Source: Streptomyces sp. NBC_00690 (GTDB lineage: Bacteria; Actinomycetota; Actinomycetes; Streptomycetales; Streptomycetaceae). From it: a DNA stretch of 64,000 nucleotides. A program made the position numbers and the translations under genes. Below, one piece after another: positions 53,043-62,577 of this stretch. Positions within the stretch are counted from its first letter, which is position 1; every line of letters begins with the position of its first letter. The stretch covers positions 372,001 through 436,000 of the forward strand of contig NZ_CP109009.1 in NCBI RefSeq assembly GCF_036226685.1. The letters run 5' to 3'. The notes beneath the pieces were generated by a model. The model saw nothing but the letters and a program-made list of their open reading frames with translations. It made no database searches and had not been told where the DNA came from.

Positions 53043-54797
53043 TCACGTCCCGCTGGCCGCCACCCGCCACCGCCGTGCCCCGGTCTGAGCGGCCCACATG
53101 TCCGCGTACCGGCCCTGCGCCGTCAGGAGTTCGGTGTGCGTGCCCCGCTCGGCGACCTGGCCGCGGTCGATGACGAGGATCTGATCCGCTCCGGTGACGG
53201 TGGACAGTCGGTGGGCGATGACGAGGACCGTCTTATGGGCGACGAGTGCGTCGATGGCCTGCTGGACCGCCACCTCACTGCCACTGTCGAGCGCGGCGGT
53301 CGGTTCGTCGAGGAGGACGATGGGGGCGTCCTTGAGGATGGCGCGGGCGATGGAGACCCGTTGGCGTTCCCCTCCGGAGAGCGCGCCACCGATCTCGCCC
53401 ACCCGAGTGTCGTAGCCCCGAGGTAGACGGCTGACGAACTCGTGGACGTTGGCGGCTCTGGCGGCGGCTTCCACCTCGTCATCGGTGGCATCGGGGCGCG
53501 CCATGGCGATGTTGGCGCGAATGGTGTCGTCGAAGAGGTAGACGTCCTGGAAGACGACGGCGACATGGCGGTAGATCTCGGTGGGAGCGACCTGGCACAG
53601 ATCCGTACCACCGATGCGGACGGTGCCCGAGTCGGGGTCCGCGTAGCGGGTGATGAGTTTGGAGATCGTCGTCTTTCCCGAACCGGAGGGGCCCACCAGG
53701 GCGGTCAGGGAGCGGGCCGGCAGGGTGAAGGAGATCCGGTCCAGGACGGGTTCGGGGTCGTCGGGGTGGTAGTGGAACTCAACGTCTTCGAAGGCGATGT
53801 CGAAGCGGTCGATCCGGGCCTCGGGATCGCCGACGGGGAGCGGTTCGCTCTCCATGACCTCCTGGATGCGTTCGAGGGAGGCTTCCGACAGTTCGAAGAC
53901 GGCGATCATCGTGGTGGCGGTGACGAGCGGTTCGGCGAGCTTGACGGCCGCCACCGCCAGTGCGGCGAGCAGGGGCGCGGAGAGGCTGGCATCGAGCACG
54001 AGGGCCGCTCCCACCGCGACGGCGGCGACGATCGCGAGTTGCACGGCCGCGATGGCGATGATGCTGGGTGTGGTGAGCGACTTCTGTGACTCGCTCATGA
54101 CGTGGGTCTGGTGCTTCAGTGCCGCGTCGAGCCGGCGGGAGGACTCACCGACCTGTCCGGCCGCTCGCAGGACCGGCAGCCCCTGGACGTACTCGACGAT
54201 CCGTGAGGCGGCGGCCCCGTCGGCGGTGTTGGTCGCGCGCAGTCCCGTGCCGGCGCGGCGCTGGATGCCCCGGACGAAGGGCAGGGCCGCGGGCAGCGTT
54301 GCCAGGAGTACGAGTCCGACGCGCCAGTCGACCACCAGGACGATCAGGACGACGACGACCGGGACGACGACGGCCTGAACGAAGAGGAAGGCGATGTGGG
54401 ATGCGCCCATGGACGCGTACGAGACGTTGCCTCCGACCAGGGTGCTGAGGTCGCCCGCCGAGCGCTTCTCCAGTTCCCGCAGTGGCATGGCGCGCAGTTT
54501 CTCGCCGAGGCCGAGGCGGAGGTCGGACATCACCCGTGCCCAGTCCTCGTACTGGAAGCGGAGCTCGCCGAGTCGGCAGAGCGCTTCGAGTGCGTACAGG
54601 AGGAGGAAGGCGAGGAACCAGGTCCATGCGGTGGTGGAGTCGATGTCGGGCTGGGCGAGTTCATGGATCAGGCCGATGAGGGCGCCGTAGGCGGCGGCCT
54701 GGGCCAGGGAGCCGAGTAGGGAGGCCCGCAGGGAGGCGAGGAACCGTTCGCCGCGTGAGCCGGCGGCGATCATCATCAGACGGAACAGGCGCTTCAT
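53043..54797 (-). CDS. Exporter-fold ABC transporter half (IrtB/YbtQ-like)
   Basis: The 584-aa protein has six membrane segments in the first 320 residues and a C-terminal ATPase: Walker A GPSGSGKTT, signature LSGGERQR, Walker B IVLLDEPTA and the H-loop IAHRLST. ATG 54797 overlaps the partner's stop (ATGA), so the two halves form a coupled heterodimer. Exporter-fold pairs of this kind include the siderophore importers IrtAB and YbtPQ. The Zur-like and iron-like boxes upstream support a metal-chelate role, though export of a small molecule cannot be excluded. Confidence 0.85.
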   Translation of the reverse strand: MKRLFRLMMIAAGSRGERFLASLRASLLGSLAQAAAYGALIGLIHELAQPDIDSTTAWTWFLAFLLLYALEALCRLGELRFQYEDWARVMSDLRLGLGEKLRAMPLRELEKRSAGDLSTLVGGNVSYASMGASHIAFLFVQAVVVPVVVVLIVLVVDWRVGLVLLATLPAALPFVRGIQRRAGTGLRATNTADGAAASRIVEYVQGLPVLRAAGQVGESSRRLDAALKHQTHVMSESQKSLTTPSIIAIAAVQLAIVAAVAVGAALVLDASLSAPLLAALAVAAVKLAEPLVTATTMIAVFELSEASLERIQEVMESEPLPVGDPEARIDRFDIAFEDVEFHYHPDDPEPVLDRISFTLPARSLTALVGPSGSGKTTISKLITRYADPDSGTVRIGGTDLCQVAPTEIYRHVAVVFQDVYLFDDTIRANIAMARPDATDDEVEAAARAANVHEFVSRLPRGYDTRVGEIGGALSGGERQRVSIARAILKDAPIVLLDEPTAALDSGSEVAVQQAIDALVAHKTVLVIAHRLSTVTGADQILVIDRGQVAERGTHTELLTAQGRYADMWAAQTGARRWRVAASGT

Positions 54798-56725
54798 GCC
54801 GGGGTCTCCTCTGGGGTGCCGACCCGTGTCGTGTGGGTGGTGCGGGCGGATGAGAGCCCGGACAGCCCCCACTGGTCCGCTTTGAGGTGCTGGCGCCACA
54901 TCGCCGCGTAGCGGCCTTCGGCGGCGAGGAGGGAGGTGTGGGTGCCGCTCTCGGCGACCCGTCCGCGGTCGAGTACGACGATCTGGTCGGCGTCGACGAT
55001 GGTGCTGAGGCGGTGGGCGATGACCACGACGGTGCGTCCGCGGGTCAGTTCGGCCAGGGCTCGCTGGATGGCCGCCTCGTTCTCCGGGTCGGCGAAGGCG
55101 GTCGCCTCGTCGAGCACAATGATCGGGGAGTCGGCGAGGAGCGCCCTCGCGATGGTGATGCGCTGCCGTTGGCCGCCGGAGAGTTGTGAACCCCGTTCGC
55201 CGACACGGGTGTCGTAGCCGTGGGATAGGTCCCGGCGGATGAAGTCGTCGGCCTGTGCGGCGCGGGCAGCGGCTCGGACCTCTTCATCGGTTGCGTCGGG
55301 TCGGGCGAGGCGGATGTTCTCGGTGACGGTGTCGTCGAGGAGGAAGGGCTCCTGGAAGACGAGGCCGACATGGCGCAGCAGTTCGCCGGGGTCGATCTCG
55401 CGGACGTCCATGCCGCCGACGTGGACGGCCCCGGAGTCCACGTCCCAGAACCGGGGGATCAGCCGGGCGATGGTCGACTTGCCGGAGCCCGATGCACCGA
55501 CCAGGGCACAGACCGACCCTGCGGGCACCTGGAGACTGACACCGTCCAACGCCCTGCGAGTATCGGCGGAGGCCGCACCGTAGGAGAAGTCGACGCTGGT
55601 GAAGGCGATCGAGCCGTCTGCGGGCGTGCGGGGTGACTCGGCTTCCGGGAGTGGGCGGATGGCGAGGAGGTCTGCGATGCGCTGGGCGCCGGCCCTGGAC
55701 TCGGTGATGAACTGGCTGATGTACATCAGGGGGACGACGGACTCGATCGGCATGGTCCCGAGCAGGGTGGCGAGGACAAGGTCGACGAGCGACAGGGAGC
55801 CGGTCGAAACCAGCCAGGTGCCGACGGCGACCACGATGACGAGCGTGGGCAGCGGGGTCATGGCGGCACGGGTGAGGACCCCCGCCTTCCTCGTCCGGCG
55901 CTGCCACTGTTCCGTGGCCCGGGTGAAGTCGGCGACCCGGTCGGCGAACCGCGCGAAGGATGTGGTGCCGTCGTCGAAGGCGCGGACCACGGGCATTCCC
56001 TGGACGAACTCGACCACGGCTTCGTTGATGGCTTCGTTGGCCCTGTCGTAGGCGCGGCGCTGCTCGGCGTGGTCCTTGGTGACGAGTCGGAAGCCGATCA
56101 CTACGGCCGGCACGATGGCGAGGACGGCGAGGAGCAGCCGCCAGTCGAGGATCGCGAGCGCAGCGAGTGCGGCCAGGGGTTGGGCGAGACCGGCTCCGAT
56201 CATGGGTGTGGCATCGGCGACGGCTCCGTGCAGGGCACGGACGTCGTCCTGGATGACCTTCTTCAGGGTTCCGGATCCCAAGGACTGGACGGTGCCGAGG
56301 GGGACGGTCGACAGATGCCGGGCGAGGTCGCGTCGGAGCGTGGTCTCCAGTTCGAAGGATGCGATGTGGGACAGGTCGGCTGCCCGTTTGCGCAGGCCGA
56401 ACTGGGTGATCATCGCTGTGGCGGCGGCGCCCAGCAGCCATGCCGTGCTGGTGCCGGACGGGTCCGACGAGAGCAGTTCGTCCAGGGCGAATCCCATGAG
56501 GACCAGACCGGCGACACCGAACACACCGCCTGCGGCGCCCACACCGAAGGCGAGGACGAGCCTGCCGCGGATGCTGCCGAGGAGAGCGAACAACGGGTCC
56601 CGACCCGCACGGGTCGCTCCGGTATCCCCGGGCTCTGCGGTGCCTTCTGCGAGCTCAGGTGTGGATGGGGCCTTGGCTCCGTCGTCCTGCGGAGTCTCGT
56701 ACACGGTCGTACCGCTAGTGGGCAT
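54794..56725 (-). CDS. Exporter-fold ABC transporter half (IrtA/YbtP-like, no SIP domain)
   Basis: The 643-aa protein has a Glu/Ala-rich N-terminal tail of about 45 residues, six membrane segments (about 60-340) and an ATPase domain: Walker A GASGSGKST, signature LSGGQRQR, Walker B IIVLDEATA. The N-terminal siderophore-interacting domain of mycobacterial IrtA is absent. ATG 56725 has GAGGGAGGG five bases upstream and is preferred over the start at 56755, which would place the Zur-like box almost at the start codon. First gene of the pair; the promoter holds metal boxes. Confidence 0.85.
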   Translation of the reverse strand: MPTSGTTVYETPQDDGAKAPSTPELAEGTAEPGDTGATRAGRDPLFALLGSIRGRLVLAFGVGAAGGVFGVAGLVLMGFALDELLSSDPSGTSTAWLLGAAATAMITQFGLRKRAADLSHIASFELETTLRRDLARHLSTVPLGTVQSLGSGTLKKVIQDDVRALHGAVADATPMIGAGLAQPLAALAALAILDWRLLLAVLAIVPAVVIGFRLVTKDHAEQRRAYDRANEAINEAVVEFVQGMPVVRAFDDGTTSFARFADRVADFTRATEQWQRRTRKAGVLTRAAMTPLPTLVIVVAVGTWLVSTGSLSLVDLVLATLLGTMPIESVVPLMYISQFITESRAGAQRIADLLAIRPLPEAESPRTPADGSIAFTSVDFSYGAASADTRRALDGVSLQVPAGSVCALVGASGSGKSTIARLIPRFWDVDSGAVHVGGMDVREIDPGELLRHVGLVFQEPFLLDDTVTENIRLARPDATDEEVRAAARAAQADDFIRRDLSHGYDTRVGERGSQLSGGQRQRITIARALLADSPIIVLDEATAFADPENEAAIQRALAELTRGRTVVVIAHRLSTIVDADQIVVLDRGRVAESGTHTSLLAAEGRYAAMWRQHLKADQWGLSGLSSARTTHTTRVGTPEETPA

Positions 56726-56758
56726 GGGAGCCCTCCCTCTCCGCTCGCGCGACATTAA

Positions 56759-56773
56759 TGATAATGATTGTCA
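56759..56773. promoter_or_regulatory. Zur/Fur-type box
   Basis: TGATAATGATTGTCA is a 15-bp inverted repeat differing at two positions from the Zur box I recall for Streptomyces (TGAAAATGATTTTCA). It lies 33 bp upstream of the exporter-fold gene and 98 bp upstream of the lipoprotein gene. Binding by Zur is inferred; a Fur-family iron regulator is an alternative. Confidence 0.65.
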
Positions 56774-56808
56774 TTCGCATGTAATCCCCATCGCCCGCAT
56801 TCAGCCAA

Positions 56809-56824
56809 GTAAGGTTAACCTTAC
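56809..56824. promoter_or_regulatory. Iron-box-like palindrome (DtxR/IdeR/DmdR type)
   Basis: GTAAGGTTAACCTTAC is a perfect 16-bp palindrome, 46 bp upstream of the lipoprotein start. It shares AGGTTA half-sites with the DtxR/IdeR consensus, though the halves overlap more closely than in the 19-bp consensus. Binding by an iron-dependent repressor is inferred. Confidence 0.55.
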
Positions 56825-56870
56825 GCGAACACTGTACGCATCAAATGGCGACCATTGACCCAGGAGTGTC

Positions 56871-58478
56871 ATGTCCCGAAGAACGTCATCCGCCGATAGC
56901 CGACTCGTGCAGGCCACAGGCCCTGTCACCCGGCGCGGGATCCTCGCCCTGCTCGGCCTCGGCGCGGCGACGCTGGCCTCGCCCGCCCTCAGCGGCTGCT
57001 CGTCGAACGGCGGCGGCACCCCCGTCGCCAGCGGTGTGCCCACCGGCGCAGCCACCCGCGGAGGCACCCTGCGGCTGGCCTTCCCCGGATCCGGCGCGGC
57101 TGATTCCCTCGATCCGACCGTCGGTCAGACGAGTTGCGACCTGGTGCGGTACGCCATCGTCTTCGACCAGCTCTTCTCCTTCGACAACGGAACCGCGCAG
57201 CCTTCGCTCGCCACCGCCGCCGAACCCGACGCCAAGGGAAAGAATTGCACCCTGACCCTCCGCAAGGGCGTCACCTGGCACGACGGCTCGCCGTTCACCG
57301 CAGCCGATGTCGTCCACACACTCAAGCACCGGGCTGCACCGGACCGTGTCTTCCCCAGCGAACTCTCCCAGTACTTCAACCTCGTGGCCGCCCGTCGGGT
57401 CGATGACCACACGGTGGTCATCCCCACCGTGAAGACCGTGGGCGACCCCGCCACCCTGCTCGCCGGCTCGGGCCTCTACGTCATCAAGAACGGTGCGCGG
57501 AGCTTCACCGTCGACGACACCGTGGGCACCGGCCCCTACCGCGTCACCCGATTCCAAGCAGGCGTGGAGACCCAGTTGGAACGCCATGCCACGTACTGGA
57601 ACGGTGCCGGGAACGCAGAGAAGATCACACTCCTCAGCATCGAGGACCCACAGGCCCGGGTGAACGCGGTCAGAGGTGGCCAGGCGGACTATGCGTCCGA
57701 CGTCTCCTACTCGACCGCCAAGTCCGGCGCCGGGGGCGCCGGCCTCCAGATCCGAACCGGCGGCGAAGGACTGCGCACCACCTACGGGTTCGTCCTCAAC
57801 GTCACCCGCGGCCCGTCCGCCGACCCCCGGGTGCGCAAGGCGATCCGATTGGGCATAGACCGCGAAGCCCTGGTCAAGTCCGTCTTCCTGGGCTTCGGCG
57901 CCGTTGCCAACGACCTCTTCGGGGCCGGGGCACAACACTTCCTGGACACCGTCCCCGTACCGGAGCACAACCCCGGGCAGGCGAAGGAGCTGCTCAAGGC
58001 CGCGGGCGCCGACGGGAAGCCGTTCGTCGTCAGGACGGCGGAGTACGAAGCCGGACTCAACGCCTCCGCCGAACTGTTCGTCGAACAGCTGCGGGGCCTC
58101 GGTCTGAAGGCGACCCTCATCAAAGTGGGAGTCACCGAGGGCTTCGACGCGGAGGGCATGAAGGCGTGCGACGCCCTCGCCTTCCCGTTGGGTCCCTTCT
58201 CCCTGGCCCTGACCTACACCCGCTCCGCCGCCTACCCCACCCTCGCGCTCCCGGACGAGGAACTGAACCGCGCGGTCGCCACCGCCATTTCCACCAGGTC
58301 CGAAACCGAACGGGCAGCGGCCTGGGAAACCGCTCAGCAGGTGATGGCCGATCGCGGCAACTGGGTGGCCTGGGGGCGCGGTGATGTGCTCAGCGTGGCC
58401 AAGGAGAAGCTCACCGGCATTGACGGTCGCGAGTCACCGAAGTACCCGTGGCTGGGCAAGGCGGGGTTCGTCGCGTGA
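56871..58478 (+). CDS. Opp/Nik-type ABC importer substrate-binding lipoprotein
   Basis: The 535-aa protein has a twin-arginine-containing signal (TRRGILALLGLGAATL) with lipobox LSGC, then the family-5 extracellular solute-binding fold: GGTLRLAFPG, AIVFDQLFSFDNG, LTLRKGVTWHDGSPFTAADVVHTL, VGTGPYRVTRF and DPRVRKAIRLGIDREALV. Family members bind peptides, nickel chelates or opine-type metallophores. GGAG lies five bases before ATG 56871. It is the first gene of a four-gene operon with 4-bp overlaps. The metal boxes point to a metal complex as ligand (inference). Confidence 0.92.
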   Translation: MSRRTSSADSRLVQATGPVTRRGILALLGLGAATLASPALSGCSSNGGGTPVASGVPTGAATRGGTLRLAFPGSGAADSLDPTVGQTSCDLVRYAIVFDQLFSFDNGTAQPSLATAAEPDAKGKNCTLTLRKGVTWHDGSPFTAADVVHTLKHRAAPDRVFPSELSQYFNLVAARRVDDHTVVIPTVKTVGDPATLLAGSGLYVIKNGARSFTVDDTVGTGPYRVTRFQAGVETQLERHATYWNGAGNAEKITLLSIEDPQARVNAVRGGQADYASDVSYSTAKSGAGGAGLQIRTGGEGLRTTYGFVLNVTRGPSADPRVRKAIRLGIDREALVKSVFLGFGAVANDLFGAGAQHFLDTVPVPEHNPGQAKELLKAAGADGKPFVVRTAEYEAGLNASAELFVEQLRGLGLKATLIKVGVTEGFDAEGMKACDALAFPLGPFSLALTYTRSAAYPTLALPDEELNRAVATAISTRSETERAAAWETAQQVMADRGNWVAWGRGDVLSVAKEKLTGIDGRESPKYPWLGKAGFVA

Positions 58479-59425
58479 CGCGGAGGACCCTGCGCCATGC
58501 CTCGGGCAGGCTCGCCCTCGCGGCAGGTCTGCTCGGTGCACTGTCACTCGTCGTCTACGCCGGTGTGGACCTGCTACCGGGTGATCCGGCCACCGCCAGA
58601 TTGGGCCCGAGCTCCACCCCGGACCAGGCGAACCAGGCCAGGGAGCGGCTGGGCCTGGACGAGCCGCTCGCACAGCGGTACTGGGAGTGGGTCACCGGGC
58701 TCCTACGCGGCGACCTGGGCAGCTCGGCCAACGGCATGCCCGTGGCCGACCTGTTGTCCGGGCGGCTGGGGAACACCGCCGTGCTGACGGGCATCACCGT
58801 CGCCCTGCTCGTTCCGGCCTCGCTCGCGCTGGGGGTTTCCCTGGGTCGTCGCGCCGGCGGGCGGTTCGACGGCGCGGGATCGGCCGCGCTGTTGTTGACC
58901 GTGGCGGTGCCCGAGTTCGTCATCGCCAGCGGACTCGCCCTGGTCGTGGCCGGCCGGCTGGGATGGCTACCCGCGGCCTCGCTCGTTCCGGCCGGAGAGC
59001 ACCCGTTGGGCCATCCCGAGGTGCTGGTGCTGCCCGTGCTGAGCCTCCTCCTGGTGAGTCTGGCGTACGCGAGCCGCATGATCCGCGCGCAGACCGTCCA
59101 GGCGCTACGCGCACCGCACATCGAGTTCATGCGCCTCAACGGAATGCCCGAGCGCGCGATCCTGCGGCAGGCGGTACTGCCCGCGGTACTGCCGTCGGCA
59201 GTGCAGATCTGGCTGATCAGCGCTGCCGGGCTGATGGGGGGAACCGTCCTGGTGGAGATCGTCTTCAATTACCCCGGCATCGGCGGGATCCTGGTGTCGT
59301 CCGTCCGGAGCGGGGACCTCCCCGTCGTCCAGGCGCTGGCCATGTTCATGGGTGCGCTCACCCTCCTGGCCACAGTCGCCGCCGATCTGATCGCCGCAGC
59401 CACCGGCCGTACGAGGTCCACATGA
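58475..59425 (+). CDS. Opp/Nik-type ABC permease (DppB/NikB-like)
   Basis: The 316-aa protein has about six membrane segments, an extracytoplasmic region with the RERLGLDEPLAQRYWEW signature of DppB proteins, and the coupling motif RAPHIEFMRLNGMPERAI, followed by EIVFNYPGIGGIL. GTG 58475 overlaps the lipoprotein stop (GTGA) and is preferred to ATG 58448. It forms the channel with the next permease. Confidence 0.92.
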   Translation: MTRRTLRHASGRLALAAGLLGALSLVVYAGVDLLPGDPATARLGPSSTPDQANQARERLGLDEPLAQRYWEWVTGLLRGDLGSSANGMPVADLLSGRLGNTAVLTGITVALLVPASLALGVSLGRRAGGRFDGAGSAALLLTVAVPEFVIASGLALVVAGRLGWLPAASLVPAGEHPLGHPEVLVLPVLSLLLVSLAYASRMIRAQTVQALRAPHIEFMRLNGMPERAILRQAVLPAVLPSAVQIWLISAAGLMGGTVLVEIVFNYPGIGGILVSSVRSGDLPVVQALAMFMGALTLLATVAADLIAAATGRTRST

Positions 59426-60258
59426 GCCGCCCCGCAGCGCAGAGCGACACCGTCCGGGCACCGCGGCCCCTTCTCCTGTGGACCTGTGCGCTCACCACAG
59501 GAGCCGTACTGCTCATCGGGCTGACCGGCCCGTTCTTCGCCCCGCACTCCCCCACCACCCAGATCACCACGCCCTATGCGGCCCCCAGCCCCGGGCTGTG
59601 GCTCGGCGGCGACCACCTGGGGCGTGACGTGCTCTCCCGACTCCTCGATGGAGGCCCGTCCGTGGTGCTCACCTCCGTCCTCGCCACGGCCATAGCCGTC
59701 GCGACCGGTACGGCGGCCGGTCTGGTGTCGGCCCTGCTGGGACATCAAAGAGGCCGGTCAGGTCTGGTGATGCGCCCGTTGGACGCCGTCGCTGCCCTCC
59801 CTCCGGTGCTGGCGCTGTTGCTCGTACTGACGGCGGTGCCGGGCCGCCTCGGCGTGGTAATCGCGGCTGCGGTGGCCAGCGCGCCACTGTCCGCCCGAGT
59901 GGTCCACGCCGCGGTAACCCCGGTGCTCCGACGGCCCCATGTGGAGTTGGCGATCGCCAGGGGGGAGGGCTGGGGATGGCTCCTCCGGTACGAGGTGCTG
60001 CCGCTGATCTCCGCCACGGTGCACGCCGACGTCGGACTCCGGTTCGTCCTCGCGCTCTACCTGGTGACGGCCGCCGGATTCCTCGGAATCGGGAGCGGCG
60101 GATCCGACTGGGGCACGCTCGTCGTCGAAGCCCTGCCCGGAGCCACCCTGCAACCGGTGGCACTGATCGCACCGCTCCTGCTCATCGCCACTCTCGCGGT
60201 GAGCGTCAATCTGCTGTCGGACAGCGTGACCCGTCGCACACCGAGGACCGGACGATGA
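59422..60258 (+). CDS. Opp/Nik-type ABC permease (DppC/NikC-like)
   Basis: The 278-aa protein has an N-terminal membrane segment, then the DppC hallmark WLGGDHLGRDVLSRLLDGG, further helices, the coupling loop PHVELAIARGEGWGWLLRYEVLP and GFLGIGSGGSDWGTLV. ATG 59422 overlaps the upstream stop, and its own stop overlaps the ATPase ATG. Confidence 0.92.
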   Translation: MSRPAAQSDTVRAPRPLLLWTCALTTGAVLLIGLTGPFFAPHSPTTQITTPYAAPSPGLWLGGDHLGRDVLSRLLDGGPSVVLTSVLATAIAVATGTAAGLVSALLGHQRGRSGLVMRPLDAVAALPPVLALLLVLTAVPGRLGVVIAAAVASAPLSARVVHAAVTPVLRRPHVELAIARGEGWGWLLRYEVLPLISATVHADVGLRFVLALYLVTAAGFLGIGSGGSDWGTLVVEALPGATLQPVALIAPLLLIATLAVSVNLLSDSVTRRTPRTGR

Positions 60259-61787
60259 CCAGGATCAGAGCCGAATCCGAGCAGCCGACCACCGAACCGT
60301 TGGTCCGTGTGACCGACCTGGAGGTGCACTCCCCCAACGGTCCGGTCCTCCACACGGTCCATCTGAGCATGGCACCCGGTGAAAGCATCGCTGTGGTGGG
60401 CGCATCCGGCTCGGGCAAGACCACGCTCGCACTCGCGGTACTGGGCCTGCTGCGCCCTGGCCTGGTCCACCGCGGCGGACAAGTAACCGTCGCGGGCCGA
60501 CCCAGCCTCCCCGAGCCGCCGTCGGGGCTGCGCGGTCGGATCGCCTCGTACGTCGGCCAGGACGCGGGGGCCGCCCTCAACCCGTACCAACGGCTGGGGA
60601 GAACAGTCCGTACGGCACTCGGCGGTGGCCATGGCAACGAACGAGAGGTCGATGCGGTGTTGTGCAGGGCGGGGCTCGACCCCTCGCTCGGCGACCGGCG
60701 CCCCGCCGAACTCTCAGGTGGCCAACAGCAGCGGGGGTCACTGGCCGTCGCGCTCGCCAGGGCGCCCCAGCTACTCGTACTCGATGAGCCCACATCGGCC
60801 CTCGACGCCTCGGCCCGGGCGGAGGTGCGCACCGAACTGGCCCGACTGCGGTCCACCGGGGTCGCCCTGCTGTGGATCACCCATGATCTGGCGTCCGTCC
60901 AGGGCCTCGTCGACCGACTGGTCGTCCTGGACGACGGGCGCGTGGTCGAGGACCGGCCGGCGCACGAGGTGCTTTCGTCCCCTCGGTCCCCGGCAGCACG
61001 GCGACTGGTGGCGGCACATCGCGAACCCACCACGCGCAGCGGTGTCGAGTCACCCGCACAACCCCTGCTCCACGTCACCGGGTTGCGGTGTGCCCACGGT
61101 TCCCGGCGAGTGTTTGACGCGGTGGACCTGGCCGTCCGGCCGGGCCACTGTCTGGCCGTCACAGGAGCGTCCGGCTCGGGGAAGAGCACGCTCGCACGGT
61201 GCATCGCGGGTTTACACCCGCCCGACCGGGGAGCGGTGCTGTTGGACGGCCGCGCCCTGGCGGCAAAGGCGCGCCGGCGCCCCACCGCGGATCGGGCGGC
61301 CGTCCAACTCGTACCGCAGAGCCCGCTGGAAACGCTCCACCCCGGCCACACCATCGGGGCGGCCCTCACCAGACCGCTGCGGCTGCTGCGGGGAATGAGG
61401 GATCCGGAGCAGATCGAGGCGGAGTCCGCCAGGCTGCTCGCACTGGTCCACCTCGCGCCGGATCTTCTGCGCCGGGCGCCCGCCGAACTGTCCGGCGGGC
61501 AACGGCAGCGCGCGGCCATCGCCCGTGCGCTGGCCGCCGCGCCTCGTGTGCTCCTGTGCGACGAAATGACCTCGGCACTCGACTCGGTGAATCGGGCGTC
61601 CGTACTGGATCTCCTGGACGAACTGCGGGAGCGGGAATCGCTCGCCCTCCTCGTGGTCACTCATGACCCGCAGGTGATCGGCCGGATCGCCGATGAAGTC
61701 GTCGAACTCGCGGACGGCTCCATCGGCCGCGCACGACCGCCCCGAGTCAGCCGGTCGCCGAACGCACGGCGACGACCGCCAGTGTGA
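60255..61787 (+). CDS. Fused double ATPase of the Opp/Nik-type importer (DppD-DppF-like)
   Basis: The 510-aa protein has two complete nucleotide-binding domains. Domain 1 has GASGSGKTT, signature LSGGQQQR and LLVLDEPTSALD. Domain 2 has GASGSGKST, signature LSGGQRQR, and a Walker B reading VLLCDEMTSALD. Most peptide/nickel importers use two separate ATPase genes; here they are one. The 3' end overlaps the convergent methyltransferase gene by 41 bp. It energises the two permeases. Confidence 0.92.
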   Translation: MTRIRAESEQPTTEPLVRVTDLEVHSPNGPVLHTVHLSMAPGESIAVVGASGSGKTTLALAVLGLLRPGLVHRGGQVTVAGRPSLPEPPSGLRGRIASYVGQDAGAALNPYQRLGRTVRTALGGGHGNEREVDAVLCRAGLDPSLGDRRPAELSGGQQQRGSLAVALARAPQLLVLDEPTSALDASARAEVRTELARLRSTGVALLWITHDLASVQGLVDRLVVLDDGRVVEDRPAHEVLSSPRSPAARRLVAAHREPTTRSGVESPAQPLLHVTGLRCAHGSRRVFDAVDLAVRPGHCLAVTGASGSGKSTLARCIAGLHPPDRGAVLLDGRALAAKARRRPTADRAAVQLVPQSPLETLHPGHTIGAALTRPLRLLRGMRDPEQIEAESARLLALVHLAPDLLRRAPAELSGGQRQRAAIARALAAAPRVLLCDEMTSALDSVNRASVLDLLDELRERESLALLVVTHDPQVIGRIADEVVELADGSIGRARPPRVSRSPNARRRPPV

Positions 61788-62577
61788 CGTAGCGCATGGT
61801 GAAGCCGCCGCCTGCCGCATCGATGGCAGCGCCGATCTCGGCCGCGGCCTGCGAGGCCAGGACGGGCGGAAGCTGCGCATGAGCACCCGTGGTGGGTAGC
61901 TGGCTCAGCCACTCATCACGGGTGTACGACCGCTCCCCATCGAACCGCCACCGTTCCGCGGGGCCGAACACACCGGCCTCCCGCACTCCGTCTGTTGCCT
62001 TGGTGCAGAGCTTCGCGTACGCGTCCTCGGCCGGCCTCGCCCAGAAACGGGCGGCGAGCGACTCGGGTGCGACCCGCCGGTAGCTCTCGGCGAAGCACCG
62101 CACCAACTCCAACGGAGGTCGGCCCGCGTTCCAGAAGACGGCGAACAGACCACCGGGCCGTAGTGCCTGCCCGGCCTTGGCAGCTCCCGCCACCGGGTCC
62201 ACCCAGTGCCAACTCTGCCCGGACACCACCGCGTCGAACTCCCGGCCCGCCGGATCCCATGACTCAAAGGCGGCGACTTCGACCCGGAGTCCGCGCCGAC
62301 CCGCCAGGTCGGTCATCCGTGCATCGACATCGACACCCAGTACCCGGCAACCGGCCTCCTGGAACTGCCGGGCCGCGATGCCGGTGCCACACCCCACATC
62401 GAGCACCCGGGGCGAATCGGGAAGAGCGGCGACGATGCGCTCGACCATAGCCCGGGGATAGCCGGGTCTGGTCCGGTCGTAGCGTTCGGCATCGGCGCCG
62501 AACGAACCTGCTGTACGCGGGTGTTGGTGGGGTGCCGGTTCGATGCCGGGCGCGGGCTCCGGCTCCATAGTGGGCAT
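61747..62577 (-). CDS. Class I SAM-dependent methyltransferase
   Basis: The 276-aa protein begins with a short Pro-rich tail, then AGSFGADAERYDRTRPGYP, the SAM motif VLDVGCGTGIAARQF, VLGVDVDARM, and DAVVSGQSWHWVDPVAGAAKAGQALRPGG. The pattern fits the UbiE/trans-aconitate-type methyltransferase group; the substrate is unknown. Two ATGs are possible (62577 and 62568), both within a 24-bp palindrome and without a Shine-Dalgarno, so a leaderless message is likely. Divergent from a TetR gene; tail-to-tail overlap with the ATPase gene. Confidence 0.88.
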   Translation of the reverse strand: MPTMEPEPAPGIEPAPHQHPRTAGSFGADAERYDRTRPGYPRAMVERIVAALPDSPRVLDVGCGTGIAARQFQEAGCRVLGVDVDARMTDLAGRRGLRVEVAAFESWDPAGREFDAVVSGQSWHWVDPVAGAAKAGQALRPGGLFAVFWNAGRPPLELVRCFAESYRRVAPESLAARFWARPAEDAYAKLCTKATDGVREAGVFGPAERWRFDGERSYTRDEWLSQLPTTGAHAQLPPVLASQAAAEIGAAIDAAGGGFTMRYVTLAVVAVRSATG

